A DNA stretch of 33,645 nt from Sulfurimonas indica (GCF_009192995.1 NZ_SDID01000022.1:1-33645); one strand, 5' to 3'; positions 14,358 to 23,198 are shown, counted from the stretch's first letter. Numbers and translations: made by a program. The notes: generated from the letters alone by a model not told the origin.

Positions 14358-15556
14358 GGTACAAACTCATCTTATTTCTCATCTTAGGAATAGATGCTTT
14401 CGTACTTTTTTTTGAGACATCACACATCTCAATAGCCTCAAGTGAGGCTTCACTGCTTTATGGTGACTTCTCTTTTTTACAGCTTTTAGTCAAAGCCTCT
14501 TTAGCTCTTTTTGGACAGAATGATTTTGGACTTCGCTTTCCTTTTATAATGATGCACATTGCCAGTGCGTTTCTTATCTATGATATCTCTAAACGCTATT
14601 TGAATTCTGAGCGAAACAGACTTTGGCTTGTTCTGACTTTTGTATTACTGCCTGGTGTTGTCAGTGCAGCTATAATGGTCAATCATGCGGGATTTATCAT
14701 CTTTGGACTACTACTGTACCTCTACTTAGAAGAGAGAACTCCAAAGTTTTTTATGAACCTACTTCTTCTTATTTATGCTTTAGTGGATGTCGGTTTTGTC
14801 TATCTCTTCTTAGGCTTGGCTTTTTATCATCTTTTTCACAAAGAGAAAAAAGAGTTTATCTATAATATTGGACTTTTCATCCTATCTTCTTACCTGTATG
14901 GGTTTGATATATATGGTTTTCCACGAGGTCACTTTTTAGATACTATAGGTGTTTACAGTGCTATTTTTACACCTATCATCTTTATCTATCTGTTTTATGT
15001 ACTTTACAGGCGCTATTTGGCAGATAAACGTGACAAACTCTGGTATATTGCTGCAACGGCACTGCTTTTTTCGCTTCTTATCTCTTTTCGTCAAAGAGTA
15101 GATATTGAACATTTCGCACCCTATCTTATTGTTGCACTTCCACTTGCAGCACAGACTTTTGCAAGCTCTTATAGAGTACGTTTAAAAGAGAATAGAAAGG
15201 CTTACAGAGCGATATTTGTTATATCTTTTATACTCTTGATATTCAATACCCTTCTTGTCTTTTTCAATAAAGAGCTCTATCTGTTCCTAGATGATCCAAA
15301 AAAGAACTTTGCTTACAATATGCATATAGCAAAAGAGTTGGCACAGACACTCAAAAGCCAAGGTTATAGCTGTGTAAGTACAGATACAAAAATGCAAAAG
15401 CGTTTGCGTTTTTATGGAATCGATAAATGCACTCAAAATAGACTCAATGCAATTCCTCTTCAGAGTACGAAGCAAGAAAGTGTAACTATTCGTTACAAAA
15501 ACAAAACCCTTTACAAAGCCACTGTTACTAAATTAAACAATAAACAAAGCATTTAG
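14354..15556 (+). CDS. Polytopic GT-C-like (GT39/PMT_2) membrane glycosyltransferase
   Basis: This 400-residue protein has about nine hydrophobic helices and then a soluble C-terminal tail (about residues 310-400) containing two Cys. The N-terminal layout, one helix, a loop with Ser-Ser-Glu-Ala-Ser-Leu-Leu-Tyr-Gly, then Leu-Arg-Phe-Pro-Phe before the next helices, matches GT39/ArnT-type enzymes, which transfer sugars from polyprenyl phosphates on the outer face of the membrane. The first catalytic position in the loop reads Ser-Glu (Glu31) rather than the usual Asp-Glu, so activity is uncertain. It overlaps pabA by four bases. The acceptor is unknown; a membrane protein of another function is possible. 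Confidence 0.6.
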   Translation: MRYKLILFLILGIDAFVLFFETSHISIASSEASLLYGDFSFLQLLVKASLALFGQNDFGLRFPFIMMHIASAFLIYDISKRYLNSERNRLWLVLTFVLLPGVVSAAIMVNHAGFIIFGLLLYLYLEERTPKFFMNLLLLIYALVDVGFVYLFLGLAFYHLFHKEKKEFIYNIGLFILSSYLYGFDIYGFPRGHFLDTIGVYSAIFTPIIFIYLFYVLYRRYLADKRDKLWYIAATALLFSLLISFRQRVDIEHFAPYLIVALPLAAQTFASSYRVRLKENRKAYRAIFVISFILLIFNTLLVFFNKELYLFLDDPKKNFAYNMHIAKELAQTLKSQGYSCVSTDTKMQKRLRFYGIDKCTQNRLNAIPLQSTKQESVTIRYKNKTLYKATVTKLNNKQSI

Positions 15557-15599
15557 ATAGTTAAGCTAAGGCAAAGATATTTATTAAATGAGTTTATGC

Positions 15600-15605
15600 T
15601 AAAAT
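15600..15605 (+). promoter_or_regulatory. aclB: Extended -10 promoter of aclBA
   Basis: TGCTAAAAT, an extended -10 (hexamer TAAAAT at 15600-15605), would start transcription near 15612, 24 bases before the aclB ATG, with TAGGGAG as ribosome site. Confidence 0.5.
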
Positions 15606-15635
15606 TACCCACAAATATCAAAATAGGGAGTTTCT

Positions 15636-16976
15636 ATGGCTCAAAAAGCGATACGAGAATACGACGCAAAGTCAATTTTAGCAAAACACTGGGATAAATA
15701 TTTTCCAGATTTTACTTATTCATATGAAACAGTTTTAGTAACTTCAGGTGCTGAGTTGCTTGAAGCTGCAAAAGAGAAGCCGTGGTTAAAAGAGAAGCCA
15801 CTTGTTGCAAAACCGGATATGTTATTTGGTAAACGTGGTAAAAACGGACTAGTACTTTTTAAAGATCAAAAACCTGGTGATGTTTCTTTAGAAAAAGCAG
15901 CGGCTTGGATTGATGAAAAATCAAAAGAAGATGTTGAAGTATATTTTTCTTTTGATGGTGACACTCCGACTGGTGAGCCTAAAGTAGATAGATTGACTCA
16001 CTTCATTGTTGAGCCATTTACTCCACATGATCAATCAGAAGAATACTATATCTCTGCTACTTGTGTTGGTGATGAAGATGTTCTTTATATGTCAGCTGAA
16101 GGTGGTATGGAAGTTGAAGAAGGTTGGGATGAAAAAGTTACTGAAGTAGCATTCCCAATTACTGCTACAGAAGAAGAAATTGCTGAGAAAATCAAGGCAA
16201 ACATTCCTGCAGATGTAAAAGAAGAAGATAAAGAAAACTTCGCAAAATTTGCAATCGGTTTCTTTAAAGCATACCGTGAGCTTAACTTTGCTTACCTTGA
16301 GATTAACCCATTTGTAATGCAAGGGTCAAAAATCGAGCTTTTAGATATGGTTGCTAAGCTTGATGATACAGCAGGTTTCATGATGGTAGAAGAGTGGGGT
16401 GATGTAGAGTATCCTACTGCATTTGGTATGGAAGCGAAATCTCCGGAAGTTGAAGCTATCGAAGAGGCTGATGCAAAAACTGGTGCTTCACTCAAACTTA
16501 CACTTCTTAAGCCAGAAGCTAGAATCTGGACTATGGTTGCCGGTGGTGGTGCTTCAGTTGTATATGCTGATACTATCGCTGACTTCGCAGGTATCGAAGA
16601 TCTTGCAAACTATGGTGAGTACTCAGGTGGTCCAACGACTGGTGAGACAAAATTCTATGCTGAGACTATTTTAGATCTTATGACTCGTGAAAAAGATCCA
16701 AAAGGTCGTGATAAGATCTTAATCATCGGTGGTGCGATTGCAAACTTTACTGATGTTGCGAAAACATTTACAGGTATCATTCAAGCATTTGAAGAGTATG
16801 CAGATAAAATGAAAGATGTTGGTATCAAAATCTACGTTCGTCGTGGTGGACCAAACTATGAAAAAGGTCTTAAAGACATCAAAGAAGCAGCTGACAGATT
16901 AGGTCTTGAAATTCACGTTTATGGGCCAGAAACACACGTTACAGATATTGTACGTATGGCATTAGAAGAGAAGTAA
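15636..16976 (+). CDS. aclB: ATP-citrate lyase subunit AclB (succinyl-CoA synthetase beta-like)
   Basis: This 446-residue subunit carries the ATP-grasp and citrate-binding part of two-subunit ATP-citrate lyase, which cleaves citrate to acetyl-CoA and oxaloacetate and closes the reductive TCA cycle. It opens Ala-Gln-Lys-Ala-Ile-Arg-Glu-Tyr-Asp-Ala-Lys. It contains Lys-Pro-Asp-Met-Leu-Phe-Gly-Lys-Arg-Gly-Lys (about residues 59-69), the ATP-grasp N-terminal site. The acidic segment Tyr-Leu-Glu-Ile-Asn-Pro-Phe (about 220-226) is the metal-binding part shared with SucC. It is followed after nine bases by aclA. Codons look biased toward GGT, GTT, AAC and TTC, as expected for an abundant enzyme. AclB is distinguished from SucC by this partner. 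Confidence 0.95.
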   Translation: MAQKAIREYDAKSILAKHWDKYFPDFTYSYETVLVTSGAELLEAAKEKPWLKEKPLVAKPDMLFGKRGKNGLVLFKDQKPGDVSLEKAAAWIDEKSKEDVEVYFSFDGDTPTGEPKVDRLTHFIVEPFTPHDQSEEYYISATCVGDEDVLYMSAEGGMEVEEGWDEKVTEVAFPITATEEEIAEKIKANIPADVKEEDKENFAKFAIGFFKAYRELNFAYLEINPFVMQGSKIELLDMVAKLDDTAGFMMVEEWGDVEYPTAFGMEAKSPEVEAIEEADAKTGASLKLTLLKPEARIWTMVAGGGASVVYADTIADFAGIEDLANYGEYSGGPTTGETKFYAETILDLMTREKDPKGRDKILIIGGAIANFTDVAKTFTGIIQAFEEYADKMKDVGIKIYVRRGGPNYEKGLKDIKEAADRLGLEIHVYGPETHVTDIVRMALEEK

Positions 16977-16985
16977 GGAGAAGAG

Positions 16986-18803
16986 ATGGGAAAATTATTT
17001 ACTAGAGATACACAAGCAATTTTTTGGAACAACAACAAAACAGCAATCCAAAGAATGCTTGATTATGATTATACAATTAAAAGAGAGACACCATCTGTTG
17101 CAGCTATCGTAGCTCCTACAAGTGGAAACAAATTTGAGAAGTTCTTTTGGGGTGGCGATGAGATTATGATCCCACTTTACAAAAGTACTGCAGAAGCAAA
17201 AGCTGCTCAGCCACAAGCTGATGTACTTTTAAACTTTGCATCTTTTAGAACTGCTTATGATGTAACTATGGAAGCACTGAACATTGGTGGTTTCAAGACT
17301 ATCATGATCACGGCTGAAGGTATTCCTGAGAGACTTGCTCGTGGTATGAATGCATACGCACGTGAGCTTGGTGTTGTTGTAATTGGACCTGCTACTGTTG
17401 GTGCTATTGCTCCGGGTGCATTCAAAATTGCAAATATTGGTGGTACTATTGAGAACATCATCAACTCTAAACTTCACCGTGCAGGTTCTTGTGGACTTGT
17501 AACTCGTTCAGGTGGGCTTTTTAATGAGCTTTCAAACATCATCGCTATCAATGCTGATGGTATCGCTGAGGGTGTTGCAATCGGTGGTGATAGATTTGTT
17601 GGTTCAGTTTTCATCGACAACTTACTTCGTATGCAAGAGAACCCAGATGTAAAATATATGATTTTACTTGGTGAAGTTGGTGGTACTGAAGAGTACAAAG
17701 TGATTGAAGCAGTTAAATCTGGAAAAATTACAAAACCAATCATCGCATGGTGTATCGGTACAATCGCTAAGTACTATGACTCTGGTGTTCAATTCGGTCA
17801 CGCAGGTGCATCTGCAAATGCTGAGAGAGAGACTGCTGAAGCGAAAAACAAAGCTATGGCTGAAGCTGGTATTCATGTACCTGCAACATTCAATGATCTT
17901 CCGGCAAAAATCAAAGAGGTTTATGAAGGACTTAAAGCTGAAGGTGTTATCAGTGAGATTGAAGAGCCTGAAATCAACATCGTACCAAAAGTACGTCGTC
18001 CTAAACAGTTTATCTGTACAATCTCTGATGACCGTGGTGAAGAGGCAACATATGCTGGTTTCCCAATCTCTAGTGTTGCTACTCCAGATACTGGTAAAGG
18101 TATCGGTGATGTTATTTCACTTCTATGGTTCAAAAAACAGTATCCAAAATGGGCTACAGACTTCATTGAGACTGTAATCAAAACTGTTGCAGACCATGGT
18201 CCAGCAGTTTCTGGTGCACATAATGCAAAAGTAACAGCGCGTGCTGGAAAATCTGTTGTTGAGTCACTTGTAACTGGTCTTTTAACAATTGGTCCACGTT
18301 TTGGTGGTGCTATTGATGGTGCAGCAAAATACTTCAAATATGCTGATGATAACAACCTTTCTCCAAAAGAGTTCTTATCATACATGAAAAAAGAGGGTGT
18401 GCCAATTCCAGGTATCGGTCACCGTATCAAATCGTTGAAGAACCCAGACCTTCGTGTAACTGGTCTTATGAACTATGCAGCAGAGCATTTCCCAAGTACT
18501 CCATTACTTGACTATGCAAGAACTGTTGAAGCACTTACTACAAGTAAAAAAGAGAACCTTATTCTTAACGTTGATGGTACTATCGGTATCTTAATGGTTG
18601 ATATGTGGAGAGCTCTTGGATACTCTGAAGAAGATATCAATGAGTTTATTGAGTCTGGTACTCTTAATGCATTCTTCATCGTAGGTCGTTCAATCGGTTT
18701 CATCGGTCACGTACTTGATGAAAAACGTCTTGCAATGCCAATGTATCGTCACCCAATGGATGACATTCTTTATGATGTTAAAAAAGCAGAAAAAATCGAC
18801 TAG
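16986..18803 (+). CDS. aclA: ATP-citrate lyase subunit AclA
   Basis: This 605-residue subunit joins a succinyl-CoA synthetase alpha-like part (residues 1 to about 330) to a citrate-synthase-like citryl-CoA lyase domain (about 340-605). The phosphorylated His272 is in Gly-His-Ala-Gly-Ala. In the lyase domain His404 (Asp-His-Gly-Pro-Ala), His479-Arg480 (Gly-Ile-Gly-His-Arg) and Asp530 (Asn-Val-Asp-Gly-Thr-Ile-Gly) correspond to the catalytic region. The size agrees with AclA of green sulfur bacteria and other autotrophic Campylobacterota. An AAGGAGAAGAG ribosome site joins it to aclB. A strong hairpin follows, so aclBA is a two-gene operon. Confidence 0.97.
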   Translation: MGKLFTRDTQAIFWNNNKTAIQRMLDYDYTIKRETPSVAAIVAPTSGNKFEKFFWGGDEIMIPLYKSTAEAKAAQPQADVLLNFASFRTAYDVTMEALNIGGFKTIMITAEGIPERLARGMNAYARELGVVVIGPATVGAIAPGAFKIANIGGTIENIINSKLHRAGSCGLVTRSGGLFNELSNIIAINADGIAEGVAIGGDRFVGSVFIDNLLRMQENPDVKYMILLGEVGGTEEYKVIEAVKSGKITKPIIAWCIGTIAKYYDSGVQFGHAGASANAERETAEAKNKAMAEAGIHVPATFNDLPAKIKEVYEGLKAEGVISEIEEPEINIVPKVRRPKQFICTISDDRGEEATYAGFPISSVATPDTGKGIGDVISLLWFKKQYPKWATDFIETVIKTVADHGPAVSGAHNAKVTARAGKSVVESLVTGLLTIGPRFGGAIDGAAKYFKYADDNNLSPKEFLSYMKKEGVPIPGIGHRIKSLKNPDLRVTGLMNYAAEHFPSTPLLDYARTVEALTTSKKENLILNVDGTIGILMVDMWRALGYSEEDINEFIESGTLNAFFIVGRSIGFIGHVLDEKRLAMPMYRHPMDDILYDVKKAEKID

Positions 18804-18822
18804 TTTTTTCTTCTGACATCTT

Positions 18823-18851
18823 GTAACCAAAGAGTTTTTCTCTTTGGTTAC
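18823..18851 (+). terminator. Strong hairpin after aclA
   Basis: GTAACCAAAGAG (18823-18834) and CTCTTTGGTTAC (18840-18851) form a perfect 12-bp stem with a five-T loop, followed by TGCTCCTTTTAAAA. It is the clearest intrinsic terminator in the window, although the U-run is interrupted. Confidence 0.8.
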
Positions 18852-18945
18852 TGCTCCTTTTAAAATTTACTCCCTCTCTATTCCAAACACCTTTTTATAA
18901 CCAATTCTATGCTATTATTTCAGATATTATTTTTAGGCAGAACAG

Positions 18946-19536
18946 ATGAAAAACTATATAAAAGATCAAATTAAAAAATCATATGAGACAAAGCAGGCAA
19001 TATATGAAGATGATGCGCTTTTGGACAAAATAGAAGATGTTGCACGCAGATGTGTAGCACTCTATAAAACGGATAAAAAGACAATTTTAGCCGGTAATGG
19101 CGGAAGTGCTGCCGATGCACAGCATATTGCTGCAGAACTTGTTGGCCGTTATGGGTTTGACAGACCTTCCATTCCATCTTTAGCACTGACAACTGATACA
19201 TCTAATCTGACTGCGATAGGAAATGACTACGGATATGACCAGGTTTTTTCTCGTCAGCTTGCAGGTATGGGACAAGAGGGTGATATCTTTTTTGGTATCT
19301 CAACTTCTGGAAATTCGCAAAATATCATCAATGCTTTTGAGGTGGCAAAAGAAAAAGGCATCACAACAGTAGCCCTTGTCGGTCGAGACGGTGGGAAAAT
19401 GGCCGTGATGGCAGATGTCGCACTCATTGTACCATCAGATTCTACACCACGTATTCAAGAGTCACATATCCTAATCGGTCATATTCTTTGTGATATAATT
19501 GAGAAAGAGACCTTTGGTGAAGGTGTAGGTGCATAG
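18946..19536 (+). CDS. gmhA: Sedoheptulose 7-phosphate isomerase
   Basis: This SIS-domain enzyme turns sedoheptulose 7-phosphate into D-glycero-D-manno-heptose 7-phosphate, the first step toward ADP-heptose for the LPS core. Asn-Gly-Gly-Ser-Ala-Ala-Asp-Ala-Gln-His (about residues 51-60) with His60 as zinc ligand and Ser-Thr-Ser-Gly-Asn-Ser (about 119-124) for phosphate binding are the family signatures. The 196-residue length is normal. A TGCTATTAT promoter element lies at 18910-18918. The gmhB start follows the stop codon directly. Confidence 0.95.
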   Translation: MKNYIKDQIKKSYETKQAIYEDDALLDKIEDVARRCVALYKTDKKTILAGNGGSAADAQHIAAELVGRYGFDRPSIPSLALTTDTSNLTAIGNDYGYDQVFSRQLAGMGQEGDIFFGISTSGNSQNIINAFEVAKEKGITTVALVGRDGGKMAVMADVALIVPSDSTPRIQESHILIGHILCDIIEKETFGEGVGA

Positions 19537-20052
19537 ATGCAGAGAAAAGCTCTTTTTTTAGACCGTGACGGTGTTGTCAATGTTGAAAAAGAGTATCTTT
19601 ACAAAATAGAAGATTTTGAATTTATTGATGGTATCTTTGATCTCTGCCATCACTATCAGGATTTAGGTTATTTGATATTTATTGTAACTAATCAGTCAGG
19701 TATTGCTCGCGGCTTTTATACCGAAGAAGAGTTTACTAAGCTCACGCAGTGGATGTTGGAAGTTTTTGAGCAAAAAGGCATCAAAATTACAAAGGTGTAT
19801 CATTGTCCACATCATCCGGATTTATCAGGTGAGTGTGCATGTCGTAAACCAAAACCTGGAATGCTGCGTGAGGCAGTAGATGAGTTTGATCTGGATTTGC
19901 AAAACTCTATTATGATAGGCGATAAAGAGCGAGACATTGAAGCAGGGCAGAGTGCTGGACTGCGTGAGACCTATTTTTTTGATGAGAGCGGAAAAGTTCA
20001 AGCGTCAAAAGCTACGAAAATTGTAAAAAAATTAGATGAGATTTGGAAGTAA
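19537..20052 (+). CDS. gmhB: D-glycero-D-manno-heptose 1,7-bisphosphate 7-phosphatase
   Basis: This 171-residue HAD-family phosphatase removes the 7-phosphate after HldE phosphorylation. Nucleophile Asp9 and acid Asp11 are in Leu-Asp-Arg-Asp-Gly-Val-Val-Asn. The GmhB zinc site Cys90-Pro-His92 with Cys100-Ala-Cys102 is present, followed by Arg-Lys-Pro-Lys-Pro-Gly-Met. Ile-Gly-Asp-Lys-Glu-Arg-Asp is the last HAD motif. The ATG abuts the gmhA stop codon, so the two are co-translated. Alpha versus beta anomer preference cannot be read from the sequence. Confidence 0.95.
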   Translation: MQRKALFLDRDGVVNVEKEYLYKIEDFEFIDGIFDLCHHYQDLGYLIFIVTNQSGIARGFYTEEEFTKLTQWMLEVFEQKGIKITKVYHCPHHPDLSGECACRKPKPGMLREAVDEFDLDLQNSIMIGDKERDIEAGQSAGLRETYFFDESGKVQASKATKIVKKLDEIWK

Positions 20053-20054
20053 AT

Positions 20055-20546
20055 ATGCTTATTTTAAACAGTGGTGGAACATTTAACAAACGGTACAATG
20101 AAGAGATGGGAGTTTTGGAAGTCCCTTATGATAATGACGCTATCGATGAGATTATGGCTTCAATCAAACATCATTTTATGGTCGCTGGTGTTGTCTATAA
20201 AGACAGTTTGGATATGGATATAGAAGATAGGAAAAGAGTTGCAAGTATCATTGCAGAGTCTGAGGAAGCTGAATTTGTTATCGTTCATGGTACCGATACG
20301 ATTGATGAGACGGCAGAGTTCTTAGATGCTATCTTTGATGACAGAGTTATAGTGCTCACGGGAGCTATGAAGCCTTACTCTATCGAGAAATCAGAAGCGA
20401 GCTTTAATCTTGGAATGTCCATAGGTTTTGCCCAGACGCAAGAGATAGCAGGGGTGTATATCTGTATGAACGGTTATGTACGTCCATGGCAGGAACTCAA
20501 AAAAAATAGAACATTGGGGAAATTTCAAGTTGTCCAAGAAGATTAA
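20055..20546 (+). CDS. Half-length asparaginase-like protein (N-terminal domain only)
   Basis: This 163-residue protein corresponds to the N-terminal domain of bacterial L-asparaginase, about half the usual 320-350 residues. Thr9 (Ser-Gly-Gly-Thr-Phe) and Thr80-Asp81 (His-Gly-Thr-Asp-Thr-Ile-Asp-Glu-Thr-Ala) match two of the catalytic triads. By eye, the active Lys of classical enzymes (Lys162 of E. coli type II) aligns with Gln. The C-terminal domain, which completes the active site of the dimer, is absent. Start ATG 20055 has GGAAG upstream, and a TTG at 20043 is less likely. It sits two bases after gmhB, and ccoI begins within its last 17 bases. The function is unknown; asparaginase activity is doubtful. 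Confidence 0.75.
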   Translation: MLILNSGGTFNKRYNEEMGVLEVPYDNDAIDEIMASIKHHFMVAGVVYKDSLDMDIEDRKRVASIIAESEEAEFVIVHGTDTIDETAEFLDAIFDDRVIVLTGAMKPYSIEKSEASFNLGMSIGFAQTQEIAGVYICMNGYVRPWQELKKNRTLGKFQVVQED

Positions 20547-22923
20547 ATGTGACCACTGTCATCTGGAATTTATGCAAGATGTAATGATAGAAGATGATGG
20601 ACATTACTTTTGTTGTAATGGTTGTCAGGGTGTCTTTCATCTTTTAAGTGATCAGGGACTTAATGGTTTTTACAAAAAGCTTGGGAGTGAAAAACTCGCA
20701 CCGCCTCAAGAGCAGTATGAAGACTCCAGTAATTTTAATGCACCGGCATTTTATGAACGTTTTGTGACCGTAAATAAAGATGGATTCTCTGAAGTATCTT
20801 TAATTATTGAGGGTATTCACTGTTCTGCGTGTGTCTGGCTCAATGAAAAAGCACTTATCAATATGGATGGTGTTATTGCTACAAATATCAACTACACAAA
20901 CAACAAAGCCAAAATTGTCTGGGATGATGATGTTGTAAAACTCTCCGAGATTATCGATATGATCCGTGCCATAGGTTACAATGCCTACCCTTATGATGCA
21001 AGTCTGCAGGAAGAAAAAGCAAATCAAGAGCGAAAAGATTATTACCTTCGCATTGCAGTTGCTGTCTTTGCAACGATGAATATGATGACAATCATGGTTG
21101 CACAGTATGCCGGATATTTCACTGGAATATCTGCTGATGTGAAACATATTTTAAATCTTGGGGAGTGGGTTCTTGCAACGCCTGTTCTTTTTTACAGTGG
21201 ATGGCCGTTTTTTCGAGGAATGTACTATGGTATAAAGACAAAAACGGTCAATATGGACACCCTTGTTGCAACAGGTGCACTTCTGACCTATATCTACTCC
21301 ATCTACATTACCCTTACTCGAAGTGGAGAGGCATATTTTGATTCTGTGACGATGATAATCTCTTTTGTCTTAGTTGGAAAGTTTTTAGAAGTCCTTAGTA
21401 AAAAAAGTATTGCAGATACACTTGATATTATGAGTCAGCATCTTGTCAGTGATGTAAAAGTCGTAGAAGATGAAAAAATCGTCACAAAAAGTGTTCATGA
21501 TATAAAAGAGGGTGAGATAGTACTTCTTGGAAGTGGAGAACGTGTTGCTCTTGATGGAGAAGTGTATGAGGGCAGTGGCAGTTTTGATGAGTCAAGCCTC
21601 ACCGGAGAGAGTGAACCGATTTTTAAAGAAAAAGGCGACAGCATTATCAGTGGAACTGTCAGTATCGATGCGGATATAAAATATAGAGTCACAAAAGATT
21701 ATGCACACTCAACGATGAGTAATATTGTCTCACTACTTGAAAATGCGATGAATAACAAGCCGCGAATCCAGCAGTTGGCAAACAAGCTAAGTGAATATTT
21801 CTCGACAATTATCTTGCTTTTAGCAGCGTTTACTTTTGTCGGGTGGTATTTTTACTCCCATAACTTTGAACAGTCCTTTATGATCTCCATCTCTGTGATT
21901 GTCATTGCATGTCCATGTGCACTAGCTCTTGCTACTCCGGTTGCAACACTTGTAGGGCTCTCCATCGCATCCAAGAGAGGCATACTTTTTAAAGAGGCAG
22001 CTCAACTGGAAACCATGGCAAAGGCAGATGTTTTGGCTCTTGATAAGACAGGGACCATTACGCAGGGACGTCCTGAAGTCGTGCAATTTGAAATATTCAA
22101 AGAGTTTGACACCTCTATGCTTTACTCTTTAATTTTAAACTCAAAACACCCTATTGCAAAAGCAGTGGCAAGTGCCATCTATGATGAAAATCTCTCTTGT
22201 TATGAGGTGGAGAGCCTCAAAAATATTGCCTCTCAGGGAATTACGGCAATGTATAATGGTAAGATGTTAGCAGGTGGTAATGCCAAACTTATGCGTGCTA
22301 TAGGGATTGATGTAGAGAGTAGCAGTGAACACAGTGAATTTTATTTTGCTTATGGTGGTGTATTACTGGCAAAGTATGAGCTTTTTGATATGCCTTGTGA
22401 GGATGCAAAAGAGTCTATAGAAAAAATTAAAAAGATGGGTATTGAAGTTATTATGCTTACTGGTGACCATACGAAAAGTGCACAAAAAGTAGCAGAGCTT
22501 GTCGGCATTGAAAAGTATGAATCAGAACTCACTCCAGAGGATAAATCCACCTACATTGCAAACCTGCATAAAGAGGGTAAAACTGTTGTGATGGCAGGTG
22601 ACGGTGTTAATGATATCTTAGCACTTGCAAGCAGTGACATTGCCATTGCTATGGGTAATGGGAGTGATATTGCTATAGAGGTCAGTGATGTTGTACTTTT
22701 AAACGATACATTTGCATCACTCTATGATAGCTTTAAAATCTCAAAACGCACCTTTATAATGATAAAAGAGAATCTTGGTCTCTCTTTACTTTACAATGGC
22801 ATCACAATTCCGCTTGCGATGGCCGGGTACATTATTCCGCTAATTGCTGCAATCTCTATGAGTCTTTCATCACTACTTGTTGTTGGGAACTCAATGCGAA
22901 TAAAATTAGGATATAAGGACTAG
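20530..22923 (+). CDS. ccoI: Copper-transporting P1B-type ATPase CcoI/FixI
   Basis: This 797-residue pump exports copper for assembly of cbb3-type cytochrome oxidase. The Cys-rich N-terminus (Cys7-x-x-Cys10 and Cys28-Cys29-x-x-Cys32) precedes a heavy-metal domain with Gly-Ile-His-Cys98-Ser-Ala-Cys101. Later come the actuator Leu-Thr-Gly-Glu-Ser, the membrane Cys461-Pro-Cys463, phosphorylated Asp505 in Asp-Lys-Thr-Gly-Thr, and Gly-Asp-Gly-Val-Asn-Asp near the C-terminus. The extra N-terminal Cys pairs and the adjoining ccoS identify the CcoI subgroup rather than CopA. The start is probably TTG 20530, about nine bases after a GGGGA; an upstream in-frame ATG at 20476 lies deep within the preceding gene. 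Confidence 0.93.
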   Translation: MSKKIKCDHCHLEFMQDVMIEDDGHYFCCNGCQGVFHLLSDQGLNGFYKKLGSEKLAPPQEQYEDSSNFNAPAFYERFVTVNKDGFSEVSLIIEGIHCSACVWLNEKALINMDGVIATNINYTNNKAKIVWDDDVVKLSEIIDMIRAIGYNAYPYDASLQEEKANQERKDYYLRIAVAVFATMNMMTIMVAQYAGYFTGISADVKHILNLGEWVLATPVLFYSGWPFFRGMYYGIKTKTVNMDTLVATGALLTYIYSIYITLTRSGEAYFDSVTMIISFVLVGKFLEVLSKKSIADTLDIMSQHLVSDVKVVEDEKIVTKSVHDIKEGEIVLLGSGERVALDGEVYEGSGSFDESSLTGESEPIFKEKGDSIISGTVSIDADIKYRVTKDYAHSTMSNIVSLLENAMNNKPRIQQLANKLSEYFSTIILLLAAFTFVGWYFYSHNFEQSFMISISVIVIACPCALALATPVATLVGLSIASKRGILFKEAAQLETMAKADVLALDKTGTITQGRPEVVQFEIFKEFDTSMLYSLILNSKHPIAKAVASAIYDENLSCYEVESLKNIASQGITAMYNGKMLAGGNAKLMRAIGIDVESSSEHSEFYFAYGGVLLAKYELFDMPCEDAKESIEKIKKMGIEVIMLTGDHTKSAQKVAELVGIEKYESELTPEDKSTYIANLHKEGKTVVMAGDGVNDILALASSDIAIAMGNGSDIAIEVSDVVLLNDTFASLYDSFKISKRTFIMIKENLGLSLLYNGITIPLAMAGYIIPLIAAISMSLSSLLVVGNSMRIKLGYKD

Positions 22924-22925
22924 AA

Positions 22926-23147
22926 ATGGATAGTTGGGTAATTGGTATGATGCTTGGAGTATCGGTATTTTTGGGAAGTATCGCAGTTGTTGCATTGATG
23001 TGGGCAATCAAAAAGGGGCAGTTTGATGATAAAGAGAAGTTTTTAAATTCAGCACTGTTTGATGATGTCGATGAGTTAAATGATGCGGCACGTGCCCAAG
23101 CAAAGAAAAAAGAGGCTCTTCGTAAAAAAGAGTATAGACCAGAATAA
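22926..23147 (+). CDS. ccoS: cbb3-type oxidase assembly protein CcoS
   Basis: This 73-residue protein has one N-terminal membrane helix (about residues 5-27), then the family motif Lys-Lys-Gly-Gln-Phe-Asp-Asp and a charged tail. CcoS is needed for cofactor insertion into the cbb3 oxidase. The ATG lies two bases after the ccoI stop codon, matching the usual ccoI-ccoS order. The tail is longer and richer in Lys/Glu than the minimal form, reaching a Lys-Lys-Lys-Glu-Ala-Leu-Arg-Lys-Lys segment. The oxidase genes themselves are not in the window. Confidence 0.88.
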   Translation: MDSWVIGMMLGVSVFLGSIAVVALMWAIKKGQFDDKEKFLNSALFDDVDELNDAARAQAKKKEALRKKEYRPE

Positions 23148-23176
23148 AATTAGAGATTTTAAAAAAGAGGAAGGGT

Positions 23177-23198
23177 GAGCTACCCAAAAGGGTAACTC
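23177..23198 (-). terminator. Hairpin between ccoS and the cytochrome c gene
   Basis: GAGCTACCC (23177-23185) faces GGGTAACTC (23190-23198) across an AAAA loop. On the minus strand it forms nine pairs, one of them G-U, and is followed by CCTTCCTCTTTTTT. This fits termination of the cytochrome c gene better than of ccoS, although it may serve both. Confidence 0.6.

Noticed and set aside
20476-20529. ATG 20476 as the start of ccoI
   Set aside because: It lies well inside the asparaginase-like gene and would prepend 18 residues before the first Cys-x-x-Cys; the TTG at 20530 with GGGGA fits better.
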